Numbered from the stretch's first letter, positions 8,135 through 16,818 are shown. The stretch: DNA of 35,875 nucleotides from Flavobacteriaceae bacterium (GCA_002400885.1 NVRM01000016.1:1-35875), one strand, 5' to 3'. Translations and numbers: made by a program. Notes: generated by a model from the sequence alone, not told the origin.

Positions 8135-8776
8135 TTAAACTACATACCCCTTTTTTAAAGCATATTTAGTCAAGCCTGCCAAATTACGCACATCCAATTT
8201 TATAATTAAATTTTTTCTATAGCTCTCTATTGTATGTTTACTTAAAAACAATTTATCTGCTATTTCGAGGGTTGTAAACTCCTCGGCTATTAAGGTAACT
8301 ACTTGCACCTCTCTTTTGGTTAACTTAACATTGTCTACTGTCTTTTTCTGAAATTTATTTTTCATATAAACCGCTGTAATCTCTTTTGAAAAATATTTCT
8401 CCCCATTTAAGATCATCTTAACAGCCATCAAAAACTCTTCTTTCCTCGTGTTTTTGTTCATGTAACCATCTACCTCATTCTCTATCAACCTGTCAATCAT
8501 ATCAGGAACAGAATGCATACTTACAACCAATGTTTTTATATGCTTATTGTTTTTTTTCAAAAAGGCATTCAGTTCTATTCCATCCATATCTGGCATCGAA
8601 ATATCTGTAATCACTAAATCTATTACAATGTCTTTATTGATACTTAAAAACTTGACAACTTCCTTTCCTGTTTTCGCGGTCAATACAATATTATAATCAT
8701 CCTCAGTATTTAAAATACTTACCAAACCATCCAAAAACATACTGTGATCATCAGCAATCATAATATTATATTTCAT
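8135..8776 (-). CDS. NarL/LuxR-type response regulator
   Basis: A 213-residue two-component response regulator. The receiver domain (1-125) has the acidic pair D9-D10, the phospho-acceptor D58 (LVITDISMPDMDG), S86 and K108 in the expected places. The C-terminal LuxR/NarL helix-turn-helix (about 148-213) contains LTKREVQVVTLIAEEFTTLEIA and LSKHTIESYRKNL, typical of this class. It lies 43 bases after the kinase start-to-stop frame and is surely its partner. A strong terminator follows. The target genes cannot be told from the window. NarL-type regulators paired with TPR-LytS-like kinases are common in flavobacteria. Confidence 0.93.
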   Translation of the reverse strand: MKYNIMIADDHSMFLDGLVSILNTEDDYNIVLTAKTGKEVVKFLSINKDIVIDLVITDISMPDMDGIELNAFLKKNNKHIKTLVVSMHSVPDMIDRLIENEVDGYMNKNTRKEEFLMAVKMILNGEKYFSKEITAVYMKNKFQKKTVDNVKLTKREVQVVTLIAEEFTTLEIADKLFLSKHTIESYRKNLIIKLDVRNLAGLTKYALKKGYVV

Positions 8777-8819
8777 GTGTTTAATTTAAAAATTATGTTA
8801 ATACGTGTTCCTGAAAATT

Positions 8820-10895
8820 TTAAACCCGTTCTATTTCAATATTTATGATAGTCCCTCTATTAGGATGTGCATCAATTGCAAAAGAGCCTCGCATCTTCTC
8901 TATCCTGTTTTTTATATTTCTAAGTCCAATCCCTTTGGTAATAAGTCCTACATCAAAGCCTTTTCCATTATCTTCAAACATAAAAAACAGATGCCCATCC
9001 ACAACATCTAGTTGTACATCTATAACAGAAGCCTCTGCATACTTCAAACTATTCGTAATTAACTCCTTAAGAATAGAAAACAATTCGTTTTGTATCCCTT
9101 TCTCTAATTTATTCACTTCGTTTTCTGGATACACAGAAATATTTATTTGCAGCTTACTTGCAACGGCTATATTATCCAAATAACTTTTTATCAGCGGAAC
9201 AAAATCACTATTTAGGATAGTCTTCGGAATTAAATCATGTGATAAATCTCTCACTTGCTCATACGTTTCGTCCAATTGCTTGTAAATAAGATCTTTTTTT
9301 TCTGGATGTTTATCCAGTTGACTGAATTGTAATTTTATTGCTGCCAAATTACCTCCTACAGAATCGTGCATCTCTTGCGCTATTTTTTGACGTGCTCTAT
9401 CTTGTCCTTCTACTTCCGCTTTTATAAGTTTTAACTCTTGGTCTTTCATCAATGTGACCACATTCTGAGAAGCAACTTCCTTTTCCTTTTCATGTAATAA
9501 ACTCTGAGCCTGTAACTTTTGATAATACATTACTAGTGCACCAATAATGGGCGCTAATAAAATCAAAAAAGCAATCAATATAAAATATTGAATTGATTTT
9601 TGCCGTTTCATTTCTATTACTTTCAACTGCCCTTTCTTTTTTAATAAGGATATTTCACTTTTTCTTTTGGCTACTTTATTCTCAAGGCTAAGAATATTAT
9701 TTTCACTTTCTTTCTCAATTAATTTTTGCTCTAGATGTAATTTTTCAATAGCATCATCTTTTGTTTTTAATTTTAATTTTTTATTTAGATTCTGAATTTG
9801 CAATACTTTTATAGCCTGGTCTTTTTCCAGCGTCCTAAATTTTACTTCAAGACTATTAACCTCTTTCCTTTTTTGTAAATTGTTTATTGAATCCTTAAGC
9901 TTATGGTACCTATTTAGCGTTTCAAAAGCATTTTTAAAATCTTTCTTTTGTCGAAATATAAGCGCCAATTTCTTATAACTGTCTACTTGAATCTGAAGTG
10001 ATCCCAAATTTATTGCTTTCGAAATGTTATCTCCTAATAATATAGATGCTTCGTCAAATCTCTTTTTAATGATAAAAATATCAATAATATTCTGTGTTAA
10101 AATAAGGGTTAAGTTTTGATCCTTATGTTTAACGCATATTTTTTTTGCTTTGACATATAAGTCCAAGGCTTTATCAAAATCAGCAACCTCGTTGTAGTTA
10201 TTCCCCATATTTAGAAACACCGTAGCCAAGGCCTTGTCGTTGCCGTTTTTACGAGCAATTTTCTCTGCTTTCAACAAACTTGAATTTGATAATTCAAATT
10301 TCTTTTGACTGGAATAAATAGAAGCAATATTAATATAAACCCCTAAAATAATCTCTTTATCATCGCTGTTCTCTTTACTTTTTAAAAAATACTCTAAGGC
10401 TTTTTTATCTTGTCCTAACAATAAATAAGAATTTGCGAGCCCATATATATGCGCGTTATACAAATCCTTTTCATTGTATTTTTGAGACACTTCTACACCT
10501 AACAAATGCCATTTTTTGCTAAGAAAAAACAAGCCCTTATTTTTATAATTCAAAGCCCTTAAATTGTACGCTAAAGACAATCTCCGATGACGTAAGGAGT
10601 CACTTTCTACCTTATACAATAATGCCTTATCTATATAGTACATAGAAGAATCTGCAAGCGAATGGGCATTAAAATAATAAGCCAACAACAAATTAACATT
10701 TGATTTTGACTTATTTGTTTTTAGCGTTTTCAATAACCTATGTGCCATGGCATAGGTTTTCTTCATATTATTGTTATTATAATAAGAAAAAGCTTCTGAT
10801 ACTTGTTCTTTTTCAGTAGCCTTTTCCTGAGCAAGACAGCACATAGAAAAAAGAATACCTACCCAAAAAAACATCATTATTTTTTTTACAAACAT
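8820..10895 (-). CDS. TPR-containing sensor histidine kinase (HisKA_3 type)
   Basis: A sensor kinase of 691 residues from the ATG at 10895; numbers here count two more from an upstream TTG at 10901. An N-terminal signal sequence (VKKIMMFFWVGILFSMCCLAQ) leads to a periplasmic set of tetratricopeptide repeats over about 35-340. A coiled coil (about 345-435), a single membrane helix (438-460) and a cytoplasmic kinase core follow. The HisKA_3 box is QEMHDSVGGNLAAIKLQF with phospho-acceptor H512. The ATPase domain shows the N box ELITNSLKYAE (N617), G1 DNGKGFD (644-650) and G2 GIGLRN (657-662). It is transcribed into the response-regulator gene. The stimulus is unknown; the TPR array suggests sensing of a protein or peptide in the periplasm. 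The ATG at 10895 is preferred because it keeps the KK of the signal peptide. Confidence 0.9.
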   Translation of the reverse strand: MFVKKIMMFFWVGILFSMCCLAQEKATEKEQVSEAFSYYNNNNMKKTYAMAHRLLKTLKTNKSKSNVNLLLAYYFNAHSLADSSMYYIDKALLYKVESDSLRHRRLSLAYNLRALNYKNKGLFFLSKKWHLLGVEVSQKYNEKDLYNAHIYGLANSYLLLGQDKKALEYFLKSKENSDDKEIILGVYINIASIYSSQKKFELSNSSLLKAEKIARKNGNDKALATVFLNMGNNYNEVADFDKALDLYVKAKKICVKHKDQNLTLILTQNIIDIFIIKKRFDEASILLGDNISKAINLGSLQIQVDSYKKLALIFRQKKDFKNAFETLNRYHKLKDSINNLQKRKEVNSLEVKFRTLEKDQAIKVLQIQNLNKKLKLKTKDDAIEKLHLEQKLIEKESENNILSLENKVAKRKSEISLLKKKGQLKVIEMKRQKSIQYFILIAFLILLAPIIGALVMYYQKLQAQSLLHEKEKEVASQNVVTLMKDQELKLIKAEVEGQDRARQKIAQEMHDSVGGNLAAIKLQFSQLDKHPEKKDLIYKQLDETYEQVRDLSHDLIPKTILNSDFVPLIKSYLDNIAVASKLQINISVYPENEVNKLEKGIQNELFSILKELITNSLKYAEASVIDVQLDVVDGHLFFMFEDNGKGFDVGLITKGIGLRNIKNRIEKMRGSFAIDAHPNRGTIINIEIERV

Positions 10896-10906
10896 ATACA
10901 AATGTA

Positions 10907-11287
10907 TCTATAATATTTTTCTGGTTTCTCACTGAATAAGGGGATATTCAATAACATATTACATTTACCCTATTACAATCCAAAATAACCGATATAAACA
11001 GCTCACCCAATCCAGTTGAGTACAAGTATTTTACGTTCTAATATTATTGAAAAACAGTACTATAGTTCTGGATATTCTCAGGTTTTCCACCTAGCTAAAA
11101 CAAAAAATAATTCCATTTCTAAACCGTCACCTGGAAATACATTTGGGATGAATGCCTTATTAGGATTTCATTTCCAAATCTCTACCTTGAAATAGAAAAT
11201 AGTCTTTCGGAAACACCTTTTACCTTTAGGTTCATAATTTATCAATGAGAAAACAATACTCTAAGAACTAATTCCCTTTTATGAAAC
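10907..11287. other. Intergenic region with a possible decayed CHU_C fragment
   Basis: No intact gene is present. On the minus strand, between about 11158 and 10990, pieces of three frames read in order like a gliding-motility-associated C-terminal (CHU_C) domain: AFIPNVFPGDG (11123-11155), ENIQNYSTVFQ (11047-11079) and VKYLYSTGLGE (10999-11034), separated by stops and frame changes. This may be the remnant of a type IX-secreted protein, or chance. No convincing terminator or TAnnTTTG promoter with good spacing was found for the kinase gene. Confidence 0.3.
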
Positions 11288-11605
11288 TCATCTTCTGTTT
11301 TTTTCTTCTTTATTTTTTATAATTTTTCTCAACCAATAAACGGCTAAAACAGCAAGTCCTCCTCCTAAAAAAGAGACAAACATATTAACACTAAAAAGAG
11401 TGAGATTAACAGTCCCAGAAAACATTATCGCTTTTGGACCAAAGCCCAACCTTCCTATGGACTTTATCAAAAAGGCACTTCCAAAAACACCCAATATCGT
11501 GTTCCCAATAAAACCTCGTGAATATTTAGGGTAAAACACCCCCATAGCATTGGCACCAAGGATACCTATTAAAATACTAATAATGGAAATAAGCGTCGCA
11601 GTCAT
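11288..11605 (-). CDS. Small hypothetical membrane protein after cydB
   Basis: A 105-residue protein with about three membrane segments and a basic, charged tail (KKEEK-like end) that should face the cytoplasm. Glycine-rich motifs such as GILGANAMGV and GNTILGVFGSAF resemble the helix packing of GlsB/YeaQ-type transglycosylase-associated proteins, but I cannot assign it to that family with confidence. It begins 31 bases past the cydB stop on the same strand and so is probably the third gene of the cyd transcript. It is too long and not of the right form to be CydX, which is about 40 residues with one membrane helix. No cydC or cydD is nearby. Confidence 0.6.
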   Translation of the reverse strand: MTATLISIISILIGILGANAMGVFYPKYSRGFIGNTILGVFGSAFLIKSIGRLGFGPKAIMFSGTVNLTLFSVNMFVSFLGGGLAVLAVYWLRKIIKNKEEKNRR

Positions 11606-11636
11606 ATTTATATCTTTTTAAAAAAATGTATCCGTT

Positions 11637-12710
11637 TTAATGTCCATAGTCCATTTTATCAACTTTACCTCCCATCAATCTTTTTTGAACTATTAGATAG
11701 ACAAATAACAATACAAACCCTACAATCCCCCAGCCCATTGCTACAGACATTCCATATTCTGTAGTTGCCGTATTATAGATTGTTAAAGAATCATTCACCG
11801 CATTCGTTGAAGGTAAAATCACTGGAAATATAGAAGCTAAGGAAGAGGTAATCCCTCCAAAAACTAAGGCGCAAGAGCATAGAAATCCATACACTTCTTT
11901 GTCAAACTTTTTAACAAAAAACAACCCTACAAGTCCTGAAATATAAACAAGTGGAAATATTAAAAGGTAGGGTTTATCCATGAAATTATCAAAACAATTA
12001 GGACGAATCCATTGCCAAGCTACTAGTGAAATCACGGTCAAAATAACCAATACCGTATTTAGCTTTACAATCGTATTTTTTAGTTGCGTATTAATAGATG
12101 CATTGGTTTTTAAAATGATCCAATTTGCACCGTGAATTGCTAAAGTAACCACAGAAATAAGACCGATAATAATCGTAAACCAATCGATGACCCCCGGAGA
12201 TTCTGCTAAAGGACTAAAACTGGCATCCCACAGCGGTAAGAAAAAATAATGGCCTTCATATTTAGAAATTCCATTTTCTACCCCTCCTAAATTAACACCA
12301 CGTACGATATTTCCTAAGGCCATTCCGAAAAACAAGGCCAATAATAAACTAGACACTCCAAAGGATTTATCCCATATATCTTTCCACATTTGAAAAGAAA
12401 ACTGACTTCTAAACTCTAAGCCAATGGCTCTAAAGATAATAAGCCACAATACCATCATAAGTGGCAAATAAAAACCACTAAATACCGAAGCATAGTAGAC
12501 AGGGAAAGCCATAAAAAGCAACCCTCCAGCGACTACTAGCCAAACTTCGTTAGAATCCCAAAACAAGCCTGCTGATTTTGTAATCACCTCTTTATCCTTT
12601 TCTTCTTTCGCCATAAACAAGTGGATAATCCCCACTCCAAAATCGTATCCATCTAAAATAAAGAATACGACTAAAACAATAGCAACTATGATAAACCAAA
12701 ATAACTCCAT
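11637..12710 (-). CDS. cydB: Cytochrome bd oxidase subunit II
   Basis: Subunit II of cytochrome bd quinol oxidase, the membrane partner of CydA that helps hold the complex together. The 357-residue protein begins MELFWFIIVAIVLVVFFILDGYDFGVG; the DGYDFGVG motif marks the family. The segment WDSNEVWLVVAGG (51-63), with conserved acidic and aromatic residues, and about eight to nine membrane helices follow. The length is close to the usual 340-380. The ATG lies three bases after the cydA stop, so the two are translationally close. Cytochrome bd has high oxygen affinity and supports growth at low oxygen and under nitrosative stress. Confidence 0.95.
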   Translation of the reverse strand: MELFWFIIVAIVLVVFFILDGYDFGVGIIHLFMAKEEKDKEVITKSAGLFWDSNEVWLVVAGGLLFMAFPVYYASVFSGFYLPLMMVLWLIIFRAIGLEFRSQFSFQMWKDIWDKSFGVSSLLLALFFGMALGNIVRGVNLGGVENGISKYEGHYFFLPLWDASFSPLAESPGVIDWFTIIIGLISVVTLAIHGANWIILKTNASINTQLKNTIVKLNTVLVILTVISLVAWQWIRPNCFDNFMDKPYLLIFPLVYISGLVGLFFVKKFDKEVYGFLCSCALVFGGITSSLASIFPVILPSTNAVNDSLTIYNTATTEYGMSVAMGWGIVGFVLLFVYLIVQKRLMGGKVDKMDYGH

Positions 12711-12713
12711 AAT

Positions 12714-14045
12714 TTAATGTGTTTGATGTTTAGGGCCTTGATAAATAGTTTTCCCTACTAATAATAAAAATAATACCCCTAAAATTAAATACAATCCAAC
12801 AAAGCCGAGTAAGGTAAATAATGTATTTCCAGAAGACACTGTGGGAGAAATCCCCTCACTTGTTTTTAATAATCCATAGACTAGGTATGGTTGTCTTCCT
12901 AATTCAGCCACATACCACCCTGTGATATTTGCGATATAAGGGAATGGAACTAAAAACAAAATAGCCCATAATAACTTTCTAGAAACATAGAGTTTTTTCC
13001 TCCATAACAAGAATACAGCTAAACTCATAACCCCCATAAATATCGTCCCTAATCCTACCATAATATGGTATGAATAATAAAGTGCTGGAATATTATCTGG
13101 TAATTCTTCTTCTTTAAATTGATCCATTCCTGGAATCTGACGGTCCCATTCTTGGTAGGTCAAAAAACTGAGTATATTAGGAACCGCAATTTTATTATCT
13201 AACCTTTTCTCAACCATATTAGGTTGGCCAATCAAAACAATTTCTGCTCCAGCATGTTCTGTCTCAAAAATTCCTTCCATTGCAGCAAACGCAGCTGGTT
13301 GATATTTAGCAACATTTTTCGCATTTAAGTCTCCCGTAGGAAAAGCGATAAGCATACTGGATACCAATCCAAAAATCACCCCCGTTTTTAAAAACAACTT
13401 CCCATATTCTACATTTTTTCCACTTAATATATAAAAGGCTCCAATACCCGCAACAACAAAGGACGAAGTAACTACAGAGGCCACTTGATTGTGTAAAAAA
13501 GCAGGTAATAACCAAGGGTTTGTAAATAATTCTGAAAAGTTTGTCAACACAAACACTCCATTCTCTAATATTTCATAGCCAACTGGATGTTGCATCCATG
13601 CATTGGTGGCCAAAATAAACCAACCACTCGCCCAAGAGCCTAAAAACACTAAAAAACCAGTCAGAAAATGTAATTTCTGCCCCATTAGCTTCTCACCAAA
13701 GATAAACAATGCCAAAAAAGAGGACTCTAAAAAGAAAGAAAACATCCCTTCCATGGCCAACGTTTGGCCTATAATTCCCCCGGTCAGTTCTGAAAACTTA
13801 GCCCAATTGGTTCCAAATTGAAATTCCATAGGGATCCCAGTGATCACACCCATGGTAAAGTTAATAGCAAAAATTTTCATAAAAAACTTTGCTGCATCAT
13901 TGTATTTCTCCAGTTTCTTTCTAAGATACAAGCCCTTATAAAAAACAATGATAAGCGATAAGCCCATTGTTAATTGAGGAAATATATAATGAAAGGTAAT
14001 TGTGAATGCAAATTGTAATCTATCATAAAAGAGCATATCTTCCAT
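12714..14045 (-). CDS. cydA: Cytochrome bd oxidase subunit I
   Basis: Catalytic subunit I of cytochrome bd quinol oxidase, oxidising menaquinol and reducing oxygen to water at the inner membrane. Residues known as haem ligands and proton-path residues are in place: H19 (FHYIFPQLTMG), E99 and E107 (AMEGMFSFFLESSF) and H185 (PAFLHNQVAS). The GRQP motif appears as GRQPYLVYGLLKT, with Tyr where E. coli has Trp. At 443 residues it is of the short Q-loop form: the quinol loop after about residue 225 lacks the long insertion of the E. coli enzyme. It is the first gene of cydA-cydB and is divergent from fabD. A possible promoter lies at 14144-14177. Confidence 0.96.
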   Translation of the reverse strand: MEDMLFYDRLQFAFTITFHYIFPQLTMGLSLIIVFYKGLYLRKKLEKYNDAAKFFMKIFAINFTMGVITGIPMEFQFGTNWAKFSELTGGIIGQTLAMEGMFSFFLESSFLALFIFGEKLMGQKLHFLTGFLVFLGSWASGWFILATNAWMQHPVGYEILENGVFVLTNFSELFTNPWLLPAFLHNQVASVVTSSFVVAGIGAFYILSGKNVEYGKLFLKTGVIFGLVSSMLIAFPTGDLNAKNVAKYQPAAFAAMEGIFETEHAGAEIVLIGQPNMVEKRLDNKIAVPNILSFLTYQEWDRQIPGMDQFKEEELPDNIPALYYSYHIMVGLGTIFMGVMSLAVFLLWRKKLYVSRKLLWAILFLVPFPYIANITGWYVAELGRQPYLVYGLLKTSEGISPTVSSGNTLFTLLGFVGLYLILGVLFLLLVGKTIYQGPKHQTH

Positions 14046-14143
14046 ACTGTTCGTCTTTAAAACCCAAAATTAAGGGTGTAAATTAAGGCATTAAAAGTAC
14101 TGTTTTCAGGCTTTAAATAAGTCTTTTTAATCACTAACTTTTT

Positions 14144-14177
14144 CAAATATTACTAAATCGATAATTAGCTCAGACCA
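14144..14177 (-). promoter_or_regulatory. Possible cydA promoter
   Basis: On the minus strand TAATATTTG (complement of 14144-14152) is a -7 box with one extra base, preceded by TTG (complement of 14175-14177) at 22 bases. The leader would be about 90 bases. The same nine bases serve as the proposed ilv promoter box. Confidence 0.3.
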
Positions 14178-14332
14178 ATACACAATTATACTCTCTTGGC
14201 GTTGCTTTTTTATTTTATAAAAACAAAATAAACACCCTATAAACCCTTAAAAATTAAGACCTAAAACTGTACTGTTCCCCTACTTATTTACATAGATTAG
14301 AATAATATGCCCTGTATTGCAAAGAAATTTAT

Positions 14333-14340
14333 TATTTTTG
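14333..14340 (+). promoter_or_regulatory. fabD -7 box
   Basis: TATTTTTG matches TAnnTTTG and ends 21 bases before the fabD ATG, giving a leader of about 15 bases. The nearest upstream TTG (14317-14319) is only 13 bases away, shorter than usual. Confidence 0.4.
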
Positions 14341-14361
14341 CCTCTATTAAAATGAAATTTT

Positions 14362-15252
14362 ATGAAAGCATATATTTTTCCAGGTCAAGGAGCTCAATTC
14401 ACAGGAATGGGTCTAGACTTATACGAAAACTCACCCTTAGCTCAACAGTTATTTGAGCAAGCAAATGAGATTTTAGGTTTTTCAATTACCGATATCATGT
14501 TCGAAGGAACTCCGGAACAACTGAAACAAACCAAAGTTACACAGCCTGCCATTTTCTTACATTCTGTGATTTTAGCAAAGACATTAGGTGACGATTTTAA
14601 ACCGGAAATGGTAGCAGGTCACTCTTTAGGTGAATTGTCAGCTCTCGTTGCAAACAACGTTTTAACTTTTGAAGACGGCTTAAGACTCGTTGCAAAACGC
14701 GCCATGGCCATGCAAAAAGCATGTGAAGCACAATCGTCTACAATGGCAGCTGTTTTAGGACTTGCTGATGATGTTGTGGAAGATACTTGTAAAGAAATAG
14801 ATGGAATTGTAGTGGCTGCAAATTACAACTGCCCTGGACAATTAGTCATTTCAGGCGAAGATGCTGCCATAGATAAAGCCATCGAATTATTGACAGAAAA
14901 AGGGGCTCGTAGAGCATTAAAACTTCCTGTAGGTGGTGCTTTTCACTCTCCATTAATGGAACCTGCACGTGAAGAATTAGCTGCCGCTATTGAAGCGACA
15001 ACTTTTAGTACGCCTTCTTGTGCTGTGTATCAAAATGTAACGGCGAGTGCGGTCATGGACCCTGAGGAAATTAAGAAAAATTTAATCTCTCAATTAACAG
15101 CTCCCGTAAAATGGACGCAATGTATTCAAGCAATGATTGCTGACGGAGGAACTGAATTTGTAGAAGTTGGTCCAGGTAAAGTATTACAAGGGCTCATGCG
15201 TAAAATTGACCGATCTGTGACAGCTAGTGGTGCTGCATTCGTAGTGGCTTAA
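14362..15252 (+). CDS. fabD: Malonyl-CoA:ACP transacylase
   Basis: The enzyme moves the malonyl group from CoA to acyl carrier protein, supplying extender units for fatty acid synthesis in the cytoplasm. The 296-residue sequence has the oxyanion loop FPGQGAQ (6-12), the nucleophile elbow GHSLG with S88, the carboxylate-binding arginine R113 (VAKRAMAM), and the catalytic histidine H195 (GGAFHSPLM). The C-terminal VEVGPGKVLQGLMRKI is typical of FabD. Length is normal. The ATG at 14362 is used; an ATG ten bases earlier is out of frame. The gene stands alone between cydA and galE and has its own terminator at 15331-15364. Confidence 0.96.
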   Translation: MKAYIFPGQGAQFTGMGLDLYENSPLAQQLFEQANEILGFSITDIMFEGTPEQLKQTKVTQPAIFLHSVILAKTLGDDFKPEMVAGHSLGELSALVANNVLTFEDGLRLVAKRAMAMQKACEAQSSTMAAVLGLADDVVEDTCKEIDGIVVAANYNCPGQLVISGEDAAIDKAIELLTEKGARRALKLPVGGAFHSPLMEPAREELAAAIEATTFSTPSCAVYQNVTASAVMDPEEIKKNLISQLTAPVKWTQCIQAMIADGGTEFVEVGPGKVLQGLMRKIDRSVTASGAAFVVA

Positions 15253-15330
15253 TTGATTTCTAATGGTTTCGACTCCTATCAACCAACTAGAATAGAGAAT
15301 AGAGAAAAAACAACTCAATTCTAACATTAT

Positions 15331-15364
15331 AAAAAGATTGTAAATTTATTTTTACAATCTTTTT
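15331..15364 (+). terminator. fabD terminator
   Basis: A perfect 14-base-pair stem (15331-15344 with 15351-15364, core AGATTGTAAA) with a six-base loop ends in seven or more T, about 80 bases past the fabD stop. Confidence 0.85.
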
Positions 15365-15552
15365 TTGTTTTTAAAAACACAAAACTTCACATAACACACT
15401 GAGTACCTGAACGTAATTCACTGCTAAAACCAGCAACAAAAAACCAATAACAGGCAACTATTTTTAAAAAAAGTGTGACCCCTCGAAAAAAAGTGTGTCT
15501 TAAAAGTATACTTATTAGAGTAATTGAAAAATTTGGGGAAAGGTTTCAATAT

Positions 15553-15580
15553 AAAAAGGTCGCTACTTAGCGACCTTTTT
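15553..15580. terminator. Strong terminator between fabD and galE
   Basis: A perfect 12-base-pair stem (AAAAAGGTCGCT at 15553-15564 with 15569-15580) has a four-base loop and eight T on the plus strand; on the minus strand five T precede ATATT. It probably ends galE from the minus strand, 169 bases past its stop. The better T tract suggests a plus-strand transcript as well. Confidence 0.8.
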
Positions 15581-15748
15581 TTTGTTTATTATTTTTCAGT
15601 AAAAAGAAACTAGCAAAAAGGGATTGGCCAAAAGCCATAAATGAGCACCAAATCTAAATAACAACATCAGAACCCTGATATTACTTGTCAGTAAAGCTCA
15701 CGTAGCTTTGGAAAACTCAATACTCACCTCTCACTACTAAAATCTCCT

Positions 15749-16759
15749 TTACAATGTTTGTTGCCATTTCCAGGCATCGCGTAAGGCATCTTCTATACTT
15801 TGTTCTGCTTTCCAACCAAGTTCATTATTTGCCAAGGTAGTATCCGCATAGGCTGCTGTAATATCACCTTCTCTACGACCTACAATCTTATAGTTTAATG
15901 ATTTTCCACTTACTTTTTCGAATGCTTTTATTACTTCTAAAACACTATTTCCTTTTCCCGTTCCTATGTTAAAAGTCTCGAATTGTGTTTTATTAGTACC
16001 TCCTATCAATCTTTTCAAAGCTACAATATGTGCTTTTGCCAAATCAACTACGTGGATATAATCACGTACTGCTGTTCCATCAACCGTAGGATAGTCATCT
16101 CCAAAAACAGATAACTCAGCACGAATACCTGCTCCTGTTTGAGTAATAAATGGCACTAAATTTTGAGGAACACCTATTGGTAATTCTCCAATAATAGCGG
16201 ATGGATGCGCTCCAGTTGGATTGAAATAACGTAAAGCGATCGCGTTTAAATCACTAGTTTTAGTCGTATCTGTAATAATTTCCTCCCCTATTTGCTTAGT
16301 GTTTCCATAAGGAGACTCCGCAAATTTAATAGGTGCATTTTCTGTAATAGGCAATTCATCCGCTTGACCATATACGGTACAAGAAGAACTAAAAATAAAA
16401 TTAGACACTTTATTTTTCTGCATAGCAGACAATACATAAATCAAGGCTGCAATATTATTTTCATAATACTCCAATGGCTTTTGAACACTTTCTCCAACAG
16501 CTTTTGATGCTGCAAAGTGAATTACACCATCTACTTTATGACCATCAAAAAACGCTGAAACCGCATTCTTATCTCTTAAATCTAAATTTATGTAAGTTGG
16601 TTTAACACCACTAATCTTAGTAATATTATCTAATACCTCGATTTTTGAATTGTACAAGTTATCGATAATTACAACTTCAAATCCTTCGCTTTGTAATTCT
16701 ACTACGGTATGTGAGCCAATAAACCCAAGACCTCCAGTGACTAATATTTTTTTTGCCAT
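15749..16759 (-). CDS. galE: UDP-glucose 4-epimerase
   Basis: A short-chain dehydrogenase/reductase that interconverts UDP-glucose and UDP-galactose (or the N-acetyl forms) for surface polysaccharide and galactose metabolism. The 336-residue sequence has the NAD-binding GGLGFIG (9-15), HFAASKAVGES (81-91), SSSCTVYG near 124-131 and the catalytic YxxxK as Y151 and K155 (SPYGNTK). The C-terminal part has RDYIHVVDLAKAHI, typical of GalE. Substrate range cannot be told. A terminator-like hairpin ends only 13 bases before its ATG, so the upstream aminotransferase and galE may be partly insulated from each other. Both enzymes fit nucleotide-sugar metabolism. Confidence 0.94.
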   Translation of the reverse strand: MAKKILVTGGLGFIGSHTVVELQSEGFEVVIIDNLYNSKIEVLDNITKISGVKPTYINLDLRDKNAVSAFFDGHKVDGVIHFAASKAVGESVQKPLEYYENNIAALIYVLSAMQKNKVSNFIFSSSCTVYGQADELPITENAPIKFAESPYGNTKQIGEEIITDTTKTSDLNAIALRYFNPTGAHPSAIIGELPIGVPQNLVPFITQTGAGIRAELSVFGDDYPTVDGTAVRDYIHVVDLAKAHIVALKRLIGGTNKTQFETFNIGTGKGNSVLEVIKAFEKVSGKSLNYKIVGRREGDITAAYADTTLANNELGWKAEQSIEDALRDAWKWQQTL

Positions 16760-16772
16760 ATTTATAATTTGT

Positions 16773-16813
16773 GTGTAAAAAAAAACAAGACCTTAAGCCT
16801 TGTTTTTTTACAC
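16773..16813 (-). terminator. Hairpin between the aminotransferase gene and galE
   Basis: Arms GTGT-A9-CAAG (16773-16789) and CTTG-T7-ACAC (16799-16813) pair around a short loop. On the minus strand the CAAG/CTTG hairpin is followed by nine T, as in an intrinsic terminator, starting six bases past the aminotransferase stop. Its end is 13 bases before the galE ATG, which leaves no space for a separate galE promoter between them. Confidence 0.6.
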
Positions 16814-16818
16814 GATGT

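Larger units (their letters stand above)
14046..14361. other. Divergent promoter region between cydA and fabD
   Basis: These 316 bases hold the control regions of two divergent genes. A TAnnTTTG box for fabD is at 14333-14340 and a one-base-stretched version for cydA at 14144-14152. I looked for a TTGA-N6-TCAA FNR/CRP-like site before cydA and did not find one. No small gene is visible. Confidence 0.5.
15253..15748. other. Convergent intergenic region between fabD and galE
   Basis: These 496 bases hold two strong intrinsic terminators, at 15331-15364 and 15553-15580, and no gene I can support. Between the second terminator and the galE stop lies a weak AAAGCT hairpin without a T tract. The second terminator has good T tracts on the plus strand and shorter ones on the minus strand. 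It may end galE, or an unseen small plus-strand RNA. Confidence 0.5.

Noticed and set aside
8805-9183. Plus-strand open frames opposite the kinase gene
   Set aside because: They are antisense to the conserved ATPase domain of the histidine kinase and resemble nothing known.
10899-10906. TACATTTG box on the minus strand as promoter of the kinase gene
   Set aside because: It would start transcription at or inside the chosen ATG and has no TTG at the usual spacing.
14046-14361. FNR/CRP-type site before cydA
   Set aside because: No TTGA-N6-TCAA-like inverted repeat was found near the proposed promoter.
15487-15570. Short plus-strand frame ending inside the 15553-15580 terminator hairpin
   Set aside because: It has no convincing start or promoter, and its end lies within the hairpin; composition gives no sign of a leader peptide.
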